Shown one piece after another: positions 23,614-33,168 of a DNA stretch of 64,000 bases; position 1 is the stretch's first letter, and each line of letters begins with the position of its first letter. The notes beneath the pieces are model-generated. The model was not told the origin of the DNA. It was given only the letters and a program-made list of their open reading frames with translations, and did not search any database. The DNA comes from Climacium dendroides. Its lineage: Eukaryota; Streptophyta; Bryopsida; Hypnales; Climaciaceae. Made by a program: the position numbers and the translations under genes. The DNA is taken from assembly GCA_950106755.1 (NCBI GenBank), contig OX467086.1, positions 12,728,001 to 12,792,000 on the forward strand, in the 5' to 3' direction.

Positions 23614-24517
23614 CCCTTAGAATTTCAAGGCCTCTTTTCCATCAAAAACCACTCAAAATTGCCATTTCTATAGCAATGAGCAAAAAGTTTTTTCACATAT
23701 CTAGCAATAGGATCTTGTACTAGACTAGTATATATATGTGTCGTAGAAATTTCACAAACTTTGGCCTTATAGATTGCAAGATATTTGTGTTTGAAGTAAA
23801 AGAAACAAATTATTTTACACCTTACTCAACTACATTATTTGGCTTTAAACCTTTATAACTTATATTTATTGCTCTATGGATTTTGAATTTATAATTTTTA
23901 TATGATAAAAAATTGAGTTGAGATTCAAAAAAAAATTCGAAAAAAACACATTTAATTTTCATTCATTAAAAAATTATTAAGTAGAAGTAGGTTCAAGATT
24001 GAAGGAAAATCTAAATTGTTGATAGCTCTAAGATGGAATTGAAATACACTAATCTCAATAGTGAGATTGTTCTTGCAAGAGATATTAACCTTGTGAAACT
24101 TTTTTTTGGAAAGTTGTGGAAATTGAGGTTAGAAATGAATTCTATAAGTTATTTTTTCAAGAAGATGCTCTAATTGCCCAAAAAACAAGATTGTCCATAA
24201 CTTTTTTATAAAGAATCGAAATGGAATGAATCAAAGCTTGACATGTGCAAAAAAATATAATCAATACAAAAAAAAAATTTAATTTTTTTACTTCTAGTAT
24301 TTTTGAAGTTTTGTTTTTGTTTACTAAACAAAAAAGGGTTTTTTGTCCCATAACATTTGCTACTGGGCTCCGATTGAAATAAAAATTATATTTTTGGAAA
24401 GCTAATGTGTTTTCCTATCTTCACTAAAAGATTTAGAAAATTACAAAAAGTATTGAGACCATAGGAGCTTGCCCCAAAACCATTTTGTCCCTTGAGGGGA
24501 CAATGGAACTTTAGGAG
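23614..24517. mobile_element. 904-bp TTAA-flanked (piggyBac-like) element A
   Basis: Flanked by TTAA at 23610-23613 and 24518-24521. Left terminus CCCTTAGAATTTC; right terminus reads inward CTCCTAAAGTTCC. Near the right end is a subterminal hairpin, TTGTCCCTTGAGGGGACAA. The paralogous locus at 27910-27940 has the same flanks (CCACTTCTCAAC before, TTCTT.....ATCTTGTCG after) joined by one TTAA. The insertion therefore duplicated exactly TTAA. No transposase is encoded. The internal text is shared with 16490-17060 and, inverted, with 62300-63225. Confidence 0.8.
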
Positions 24518-24786
24518 TTAATTCTTAATAATCTTGTCGATTTGCAACACTATAACTTCAAGTAGAATTCCAAGTTTTGGTTCTAACACTTGGCAATTGG
24601 GAACTTCTCTTGCAAGCACTTCCTAGAGTACTAAACAACAAGGAAATCAAACCTCATTTGTAGCTAATAATCACCAAAAGTTGTAGACAGATCACACAAA
24701 TGCATTAATTAAGACTGAAATAGGTTAGGTACCTTATTCTTTATTTTATTTTTTATTTTTTGTTAGTGAGAGAAGTAGAAGTTTGT

Positions 24787-25077
24787 GGCAAGATGATAAC
24801 CTTGTCCCATGAAGTGGGACTAGTAGGATGAAAATGCAAGAATTTTATCCCAGAAAAATGTAAGAATTTTTTATTTTTCATACATGAATATTTTTTGCAA
24901 ATTTTGAATTCATATTTGCAATCAGAGACTCCAAATTAGCTAGGTGAGGTCTAAAGCATACCTTGAACATGGCACAAAATAGGAGACAAGATTTTACTTC
25001 CGATTTTATTTTTATCCCTAAGAATCTATATTTTCACCTTGCTAGTTTTCTTTGTGGGACAGATATAGCATCTTGCA
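24787..25077. mobile_element. 291-bp hAT-like MITE with 8-bp TSD AAGTTTGT
   Basis: Flanked by AAGTTTGT at 24779-24786 and 25078-25085. The ends are imperfect inverted repeats of about 27 bp: GGCAAGATGATAACCTTGTC versus TGCAAGATGCTATATCTGTC read from the right. The intact paralogue (28190-28210) shows one AAGTTTGT and no element. An 8-bp TSD with short TIRs fits hAT-type transposition. No coding capacity. Confidence 0.8.
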
Positions 25078-25263
25078 AAGTTTGTATACCTTGAAAGCAT
25101 CAATAGTTCACTTTTCACAAATAATTATAGACAAAATACCACATGAATCTATCACCAAGTTTTTGCATAATAGAGAAAACTAAATAATACAATAATAAGT
25201 GTGAGGTGTCTTTAGATTTGATAGATTTGAGTACATCAAAGTTTGAATTCAAAGTTTGAATCT

Positions 25264-25565
25264 TGTGGTTGAAGGCCAACCTTGTTGGATGATGACAAGG
25301 TTGAGGGTGGATTTTGTGTTTCAGCCACTATGAAAGGTAGCCCTATAAGCTAGAGTGATGATTTAGCTTGTGGTAGTTGGCCATAGAGGGCCTCATAACT
25401 ACTTGTTGTACCCGGCTTGCTTGCTTTTCTTTGTTCCAGGTTGGATTGTAGTATCATATTACGTTGAGGTGGGTTTCTTTTCTTGCCAGGCCATTTGTGG
25501 CTAGCCGATAGGTACTTTTTTCTTTGCAATGGAATTCTATTTCATTTGTGTCAAAAAAAAAAAAA
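25264..25565 (+). mobile_element. 5'-truncated LINE insertion with TSD TTGAATCT
   Basis: Direct repeats TTGAATCT at 25256-25263 and 25566-25573 flank a segment ending in 13 A residues. Its last 70 bp (GGCCATTTGTGGCTAGCC ... TTTGTGTC-An) match the 3' terminus of the larger LINE at 10590-10670. The paralogous site at 28380-28410 is uninterrupted. This is a classic target-primed insertion, about 302 bp. Confidence 0.85.
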
Positions 25566-26322
25566 TTGAATCTAACAATGTAACCGCTAATATCAAAATC
25601 TCTGAACCTAAATATTCCTAATTTTATGATGTAGAAGTCAACTACAAATCAATGAATGGGAAGTGTTGTGTGCTTCTAATATTGCAAAGTGCACGAGGAT
25701 GCCAATTTACATCAAGTTTGATAGTACAAATTGGAAGCCATATTAGTATTTAAAGTTGGACAAAAAGGATTTTTTTCGCACACATGTTTAGATTGTCTAT
25801 AATTTTCTCATTACTAGTCCCAATAGAATGAATTAAAGCTTAACATGTAGAAAAAAATACAAAATTATTGAATTTTTAAATAAAAAATTATTTTGACTTT
25901 TTGTGACTTTTTGTAGTGCCTGCCAACCTTTGATTGGGATTTATTGTGTTATAAATTATGCTAATGGGAACCAATTGCCAAATAAAAATTATATTTCTCA
26001 AAATTTTTTACGTGAATATTGAGACCATACAAGCACCCAAAGTCCCACTTTGGCCCCCAAAGGGCCAATGGGACTTTAGAGGTAAAAAAATACAAGTCTT
26101 TGTTTTAAAATAAAATCCTAATTTTACTTTGATATTTTACTTTGATATTTTACTTTCTTTTTTCACATGTGTATACATATAGAAAGAGAGACATACACAT
26201 CCTCATTTTTTTGTATGTAGTGCAAGAATATATTTCAAAATTATATACATATATATATTGTTCATTTCATTTTGTAAAGAGTGCATTTTGTCATTAATAA
26301 TCATATTACCTATTCATCTACG

Positions 26323-27465
26323 ATGGGAAACTTGTTGCCCAAATTGAAACAAGTGGAAAACAAGGGCAAGGTGGCATTGAACAAGAATATGGAGCAATTG
26401 AAATATCTCACACAAGAATTGTTTGGTATAAATGGGACACAATTCGAGGTATTATGTTCATGTATTATGGAAGAAGCCAAAGAAGTGAACAATGCAAGAG
26501 AACAAGGCATAGCGATGGCATTACACTCGATGCAAGAAAAAATGGACCACAATTCAAAAGAAACTACTACCAAGGTGTCCAACATTTTGAAGAAAGTAGA
26601 GGAAGTGGAGGAGGAACTAAAAACTAACATTTCCATTCAAGAGATTCTACAAATTGAAGCCATGAAAGATGAGATTTGTGAATTGAAGGAAGGTGTATGT
26701 GTCTTGTATCTACAAATGAAACCACAGGAGAAGCTGTCGAAGGATGAAATTATAACGATTTTGAAAAATCACATGACGAATTTCGAGAGTGAATTGAATT
26801 TCAAACTACAATCGAAGATGGATGATAATAAGGAAGATATCTGTGCTGTAAAGGATGGTGTAGAGAATGTAACCAATGACTTGTATAAAGTCCAAGAGCA
26901 ATTGGAGAGCCAAGAGATTGAAATGACAAATGTCAAAGAGCAATTGGAGAGCCAAGAGAATGAAGTGACAGATGTCAAGACTACACTAAAGAATCTCAAG
27001 GATGAACTAAAAGATGTAATGAAGGAACTCAAGAGTGTCAAGGATGTAGCCTCAAATGATTCAGTCAGAAAAGTACAGACAGATCATGTACAAAATCTAA
27101 GGCCTACTTTAGATGATCCAAGTGATAATTTGAGGGAAGCAATGACCAATACAATCAGCAACAAGAAACGAAAGTGGGTTTCGAGGTATCAAAACTTAAA
27201 ACAAAACAAGAGGTTGAAAAAACAAAGCAACTATGGTGATGAACGTGATACTACTTCCGTTTCAAACATTTTAGTATATCCAAGTTCTACAAGTTCTTCA
27301 TCAACTTCAGATTGGAGCACATGTCCATTGTCTTTACATTCGGACTCGTTAGATTTAGATTCAGACACGTTAAATTCAAATTCATTAAATTCAAACTCAT
27401 TAGATTTAGACTTGAACACATCTCCATTGTCTTCAGAGTTAGATTCAGATTCACATTTGACTTAG
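26323..27465 (+). CDS. Coiled-coil protein of unknown function, intact copy 3
   Basis: A 380-codon open frame beginning MGNLLPKLKQVENKGK. ATG 26323 is preferred because the frame upstream has no ATG, and the MG start could be N-myristoylated. Residues 70-245 are rich in heptads (VSNILKKVEEVEEELK, VQEQLESQEIEMTNVKEQLE, LKNLKDELKDVMKELKSVK), implying a long coiled coil. VKEQLESQE is internally duplicated. A basic patch follows (NKKRKWVSRYQNLKQNKRLKK), a possible nuclear signal. The tail is Ser/Asp/Leu-rich with SLDLDSDTLNSNSLNSNSL repeats. No family is recognised. Copies 1 and 2 are decayed, so this is the only intact member here. A transposon-borne origin is possible. Confidence 0.55.
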   Translation: MGNLLPKLKQVENKGKVALNKNMEQLKYLTQELFGINGTQFEVLCSCIMEEAKEVNNAREQGIAMALHSMQEKMDHNSKETTTKVSNILKKVEEVEEELKTNISIQEILQIEAMKDEICELKEGVCVLYLQMKPQEKLSKDEIITILKNHMTNFESELNFKLQSKMDDNKEDICAVKDGVENVTNDLYKVQEQLESQEIEMTNVKEQLESQENEVTDVKTTLKNLKDELKDVMKELKSVKDVASNDSVRKVQTDHVQNLRPTLDDPSDNLREAMTNTISNKKRKWVSRYQNLKQNKRLKKQSNYGDERDTTSVSNILVYPSSTSSSSTSDWSTCPLSLHSDSLDLDSDTLNSNSLNSNSLDLDLNTSPLSSELDSDSHLT

Positions 27466-27925
27466 TTTTTTTTTCTTTAGATTCAACTTCAAATTTCTAT
27501 TATATCATTATAGAAAGAGATGAAGATTTGAATGCACAATTTATATTTTGGCATGAAAATTGGTTTAATACATAATTGAGGATGGCCTTTTTTTTTTTTG
27601 TTGATTATAAGCCTATTACTTCTATCAAGAAGGCATAGAAACACATTTCCTATAAAATGTTGAAGTTTCAAATTTAACTATGTCTTTACTCATACAATCT
27701 CTACTCCTATCAAAATTGTGACCATGCTAAAGTTCCATATTTTCCATCCAATCCTTGAAGTCATATTCAAGCATGCCATTAAATATGCCATCAATAATGC
27801 CAAAGTTTATCAACAACTTTAATAAATTTTATGACATCAAAATTGGTAATCATCAATACAATTTCCATTGCTAGGCCTGAAATGAAAAATACATCAACTT
27901 ATCCCTCTACAATCCACTTCTCAAC

Positions 27926-30900
27926 TTAATTCTTGCTAATCTTGTCGATTTGCAAGACTGGAACTTCAAGCGGAACTCCAGGTTTGGGTTCCAACACTTG
28001 GCAATTGGGAACTTCTCTTGCAAGCATTTCCTGAAGTACCAAGCAACAAGCAAATCAAACGTTATTTGTAGCTAAGATAATAATCACCACAAGTTACAGA
28101 CAGATCACACAAATGCATCAGTTAAGACTGAAATAGGTTAGGTACCTTAATTCTTAGTAATTTTTTAAATTTCTGTTGCTATTGAGAGAAGCAGAAGTTT
28201 GTGTACCTTGAAAGTATCAACAGTTCCTTTTTCACGGACAATTAAGGACAAAACACCACGAGAATCCAGCTCCGCGTTCTGCATTGTCACCAAGTACCTG
28301 CACGATGGAGAAAAAAAGAAATAATACAATAAACAAGCGTGAGGTGTCTTCGGATTCGGCGGATTTGAGTACACCAAAGTTTGAATCCAATAAAGTTTGA
28401 ATCCAATAATGTAACCGCCAATATCAGAATACTTGAACCTGAATATTCCTGACTTTATGATGTTACAAATCGATGAATGACAAGCGTTGTGTGCTTCTAA
28501 TACTGCAAAGTGCGTGAGGATGCCAATTTAAATCAATTGCACGTCTCCTGGATACAAAACTCTGTAGGACCATATGATTTGCTAGTAACCCACGAGAGAG
28601 CTCCGTGTCCAGTTACAAAACATTGGAATAACCTAAAAAACAACAATCCACAGCAAGCTTACTTGGGCTGAAGAAACTTGGCAAGTTGCACGGCATCTTC
28701 TTGTCCAGAAACGAGAGTGTAACCAGGCAGCACTTGCTTGTTCACAGGCGTCACAATGACATCCGCCCTCTCTTTATCCAACAATGCCTTTCCAAACACA
28801 CAGTGAGGTTCGTAGTATACAACAAATTCGGGGTCAGGAACCTCTACGAAATACCTGCACACGGAGCAGCACTGTAAGAATCAGAAATCGTTCCAATATT
28901 TTATGTCCTCATAAGCGACAAGAACTCAACCCATAACTCAATTTACATCCAACAAAAGGGTATTGGGATTAATATCAGCTGCATTTCAAGGCATGAATAA
29001 TGGTCAAAACGACATCGATATCGTACCGACAGATACCCAATCTACAAGATCGTTACAATGATTCCAAATGCGAGTGCCGTATCATAGTTTCTTATTTCAA
29101 GACACCTGATGAGCATGGACAAATGGTAAGGGGAGGTGGAACTCCAACCCGTTCTCAGGTCGTTGCCATGGAGGTCCTAGCACAGGCCCTGCACTTGCAC
29201 GAATGCGGATATCGCCCAACATGGTGGTGCTTCGTGGCTCCAGATACGTCACCTGTTGTAAGATCGATGCATTACTTCGACAATTGTTATAATTGGCACT
29301 CCAATTGGACAGGGTTTGGTCAAGTGCACTAAACCCAACTCGACAAATTGACTTGCACTGGATAAATGACGATACAGGAGCAATCGCGAGCAAACCCTAA
29401 ACCCAAAACAGCGGAAAAGAACGCCAAAGGCCAATGAAATCTGATGAACGTACATGTTTGTAGCCGATTTTCCCGATGATTGGCTCAGTGTTGGGTGATG
29501 CAATGATTCGCACTTCCCCAAACTTCTCTACCATAGCCGTCAGTGTCGACTTGTGACAATGATCATCGTACCCTTGGGTAATCAAAATGCAATCCAGTTT
29601 TGGTAAGTCGTCCAACTGCACCAGGAAACCATTCCAAACAGATCTTCAGAAGGCATTCAAATTTTTAACACTGGCATTTGAATAATTAGTTGGTGACAGA
29701 ATATTCATGTTTGAAAACATTCTTGATATTAGGAGGATGAAAAAAGTGGAGAGCATATTACAGTAAATTCCTTCATCAGCTTCGACTTCTTTGCAGCATC
29801 ATACAAATAGGGGATGCCGAAATCTAGATTTCCAACAAGAACTGGATCCACCAGAATGTTAACACCGTTCAATGTCCACAGCCAGCTGTTTCCCTGTAAA
29901 AATATCTTCACGAGTTAAAAAACCAACCCCTACAAAATTCAATAGAATCAAGGCACTGGTGGATAGGAAGTTGAGACAAATACCAAATTAATTGGTTGGC
30001 CGTCGCCATTCAACGGCAGAGTGCATGTCACGATCATCATCAAGCATGCACATATAAAAGGGTGGTGGAAATATTGCTACCTCAAGGTAAGTCATTTCCA
30101 AGGGAGTATTGCCAGAGGGCATTTCGAAGCATTTCTCAGATTCCTTGACTCCGGTTTCAGTGCTACCTTGAGCTGAAGCGGCCATTGATGACGATCTCCT
30201 GGCTCCAGAAAGCACAAAATTTAACTAAATATCTGAAAATAACTTTCGTTCTGATGAAATTTGTACCTAATAAATCATAGCAATTCAAAAATAATTAGAC
30301 ACTTAAACTTCGATCATTGCCTACGCCGATCCGTTAATTCCTTTCAGTAGTATGATCCATAACAAATCTCAGTAATTTGTGATGACACAAGCAGTCAAAC
30401 CTTCGGCAGGATTATGTTTGAAATGTTTTTTTGTTTTTGATTTTGTTTTCACTTATTTCCGCCATACATATATCTTTCTCCCTTTTGAACTGTTATATCG
30501 CTGACAGTCACCTCTTCCATAAAGGAAAGACTAAAAAGATATTGCAAAGACTAAGTTCATATCTAATAACAAAAAACAAGAACAACAGCAATTGCAAAAC
30601 AAAAGTCGTAAGATTTGATGATGCCACTAAATACGCACGGCGTGAGGGGAATTAAAACGTTTACAGCAGTCTGCTGTCTGCAGAGGATTCGAAAGAGAGC
30701 AAGAACAAAAAGAGCAGAGCAGCTCTCCTTTGGAGAATCAGATGAACTTCCAAGGAATCTCGCAGGTGATCTGAGGTGAAAAGATTTTTATACTTGTGAG
30801 GTAATGATTTCCAATTCTTTGAGCTTAACCAAGACCCAACTAAAAACATATTTGTTTTTTCTCTAATTTCATTATCTCCTTTTTAGATTCATTGTGTCAT

Positions 30901-31311
30901 ACAAAAACAAGAAAAAATAAAAATGAACTATCAAAACAGTTCATCCAATGACCTACTCTGAGTCAATGGGAAAAAATTCAAGCACCTACTCAACTGAAGA
31001 GAAATCTACATTCTTGGCTTAACTTTGATATGAACTACCAATGCCCAGCAAGGAGAATACTCCGCTTGCAAGCCAAGAAGCACGACAAATTAAATATCCG
31101 CGAGGATATTTGAACTGCACTCACAAACTCACCTCCCAGATGGTTGCGAAATCTGCAATTGAGCATCAAACGCAAGCCGGGACGCTGCAGATGAATTCAA
31201 ACAGAAAAATTGCGAAGGCCGCGAAGCGCAAGAACTGACTCCGACGCGGTGACGAAGAGGCTGCTGTAGGGAAGAAATGGATGCCACGCATTGCCGCAAA
31301 CAAGAAGCCAT
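27926..31311 (-). CDS. Metallo-beta-lactamase-fold (UlaG-like) plastid protein
   Basis: Eight exons on the minus strand: 31311-31133, 30198-30081, 29893-29762, 29615-29454, 29252-29149, 28854-28663, 28297-28207 and 28030-27926. All junctions are GT-AG and phase-consistent, giving 360 residues. The first 60 residues are Ser/Arg-rich (MASCLRQCVASISSLQQPLR), a likely organellar transit peptide. The core shows GNSWLWTLNGVNILVDPVLV, then LDCILITQGYDDHCHKSTL (the metal-site H.H.DH region in its plant variant QxxDDHCH). Next come VTYLEP...AGPVLGPPWQRPENG and VVYYEPHCVF. This order matches the plant metallo-hydrolase/oxidoreductase family related to UlaG. The substrate is unknown. The donor after PENG (GGGTTGGA) is weak. 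It is divergently arranged with MED32, about 790 bp apart. Confidence 0.85.
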
Positions 31312-32099
31312 TTTGACAAAGATCTCAATGTCAGCTTAGCTCGCCGTCGGTGAGGTCGAAAGTTGGGTTACGTTAGGGTGCAAGAGAAATTGGAAGAAGA
31401 CGGAAAAGCGGCAAGCCAAGTGGCAAGAGTGCATGTCATGGCTATGGAGGACAGTAGAAGTGGAGACGTCGACATGGCGTTCGTTCCAGCGGCGGAAATT
31501 GTGTGGCGCAGAAAGGAAGACGACGGACTGATGACAACTGAAGAGATGGCAAATTGGCAACTTTCTGGTGCCTGTGGCTGTGGCGGGTCAGCTACGAAGG
31601 AGGAAGACAGTTGTTGAGGTGCGACGTTGTATCACAACATAAATTCATGCTGGTGATGGCGATGACGGATCGGATGGATGAGTGCCACTCGTCTTTGTAA
31701 AAATTTAAAGTAACTTAATTTCTTCACAACTGTAGCCAACCCAGTACAAAACAGTAGCCTTGTTCAGGGCCCCTTGGCCGCGGCTCACGGTTCACCGCGG
31801 TCGCCCATTGCCGTGCCTTTCCAAGCTCTGAGCCTTTAGTCGGTGAGAGAAGTTGAAAGGCTTTACCAATATCCTCGCTTGAGAGGTTTTCTGTTTTCGC
31901 TATATTGTGCTGAATAACTAACTCATTTAGCGTTACTGGGAAAGAGCTGAACTTTTACTTCTAGGGCAGAAGTTTCGTTAGCTTCTGTACTTTCTCAGTT
32001 TGAGGGTTTTCCACTTCCGAGTTGAGGGTTTGTTGTTTGAGTTTCGTTGCTGATGGGCTCAGATGACGTGACAAAACAACTGCATGTGAACATTTCGAC
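31312..32099. promoter_or_regulatory. Shared intergenic region, MBL-fold gene and MED32
   Basis: 788 bp between two divergent ATGs, GC-richer than the surrounding DNA. It probably holds both promoters and 5' leaders. No TATA box could be assigned with confidence. Short ORFs here are incidental. Confidence 0.5.
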
Positions 32100-33168
32100 A
32101 TGGACCACCTTGTGAAGAATTTGGAGAATGCTTACTCGGTATGCTTTGTCTCAATCAAAATCCTCCGATTAGGGTTTCTATTCTGAACTTTTACCTCACT
32201 AGACGTGAAGTTTAGACATGTTTTCACTCGTCACCCGGAGTTTAGAATCCGTGGAGAGTATCGATGGAGACGATTTCTTTGTTGCTTCAATTCTATATCT
32301 TTGTGCATCAAAGCTCTGTGATTGGTTAACCCGCTAACCTCGACTGAATTGCCTCTTTGCAGAATTTAGTAAGTGCGGCATCTGCTGTCTTGGAGGCGAA
32401 GGAGGTTTCTGATATTGAGTACGAAATTTTATACTCCTTCCGAACTTGGCAATTCAACCTTGTGTAGAATTTTTTGACATAGGTCTCGTACAAGTTTGAA
32501 ATGTGACACTGGGTGCCGGTACAGAATCCTGAACTGAATTCGATCATTTTAGGGTTTCTAAAGGTAGAACCATCAGCGTCTGAGATTGATTTCTTGGGCG
32601 CCCTCATAGCAAGGCCTAGGGTTTACCCAAGTTCTTTTTTTTTTCTTTCAACAATGCAGACTCTATTATTAAATTCTGTCCAGATTTCTAATTATCAAAG
32701 ACGGACGATGCATGGACTTGGCAATGCACAGGAGAAGTGCAAAGACGGACGATGCATTGGAGCGCTTCTACAACAACTTGCAGCTGTTCCACGCTGCCTG
32801 TGATCAGACTCAAGAGTTCGTGGTATGTTTTCATTGCCATGTGGACTAACAAGGCTTTGAATTCTGTGCCAAAGCTGATGCGATTGTTTGCGTGGCAGGA
32901 GTATTTGCGACTCAGGATAGGGTCCGAATGTCTGGTGGACGAAGCAACGGGTCCATTGACAGCCAAAATTGGCAAATCTGGTCAAGACGGGGCAGCAGAC
33001 AACAGGGTTGCCATTCCTTCCTTGAGTGCTCTAAGGCTGGAGCAAATGAGCAAAGCAGTACGATGGCTGGTCATTGAATTGCAGCAAGGAGCAGCCTCCG
33101 CAACTCCCCGCCCTGAAGATACTAGTGGAGCTCTAGACATCCGACCAGAAGATGATACACATCAGTAA
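32100..33168 (+). CDS. MED32: Mediator complex subunit 32
   Basis: Four exons: 32100-32138, 32363-32418, 32732-32822 and 32899-33168. They are GT-AG and phase-consistent, encoding 151 residues, the usual length for plant MED32. Characteristic segments in order are MDHLVKNLENAY, VLEAKEVS, KTDDALERFYNNLQLFHAACDQ, EYLRLRIGSECLVDEATGP, and near the C-terminus LSALRLEQMSKAVRWLVIEL. MED32 is a plant-specific tail-module subunit of Mediator, linking transcription factors to RNA polymerase II in the nucleus. The spacing between EAKE and TDDALE under this model equals the family's, which supports the exon 2/3 junction. A 17-bp direct repeat (AAAGACGGACGATGCAT at 32697 and 32741) surrounds the exon 3 acceptor and offers alternative sites. 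Confidence 0.92.

Larger units (their letters stand above)
24518..25715 (-). pseudogene. Duplicated 3' end of the MBL-fold gene (exons 7-8)
   Basis: The sequence parallels 27926-28530. The exon 8 copy (about 24518-24630) still reads E-VLAREVPNCQVLEPKLG...VLQIDKIIKN with several replacements. The exon 7 copy (about 25088-25160) has lost roughly 20 bp around the original exon start, breaking the frame. Exons 1-6 are absent, so it cannot make the enzyme. It carries two further insertions, a hAT-like MITE and a LINE, and ends at about 25715 where the next repeat of the tandem block begins. Confidence 0.8.

Noticed and set aside
23610..24521. Tourist/Harbinger MITE with a TTA or TAA duplication
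   Set aside because: With a 3-bp duplication the inverted ends would be offset by one base; the symmetric solution at every site examined is TTAA. Kept only as an alternative for testing.
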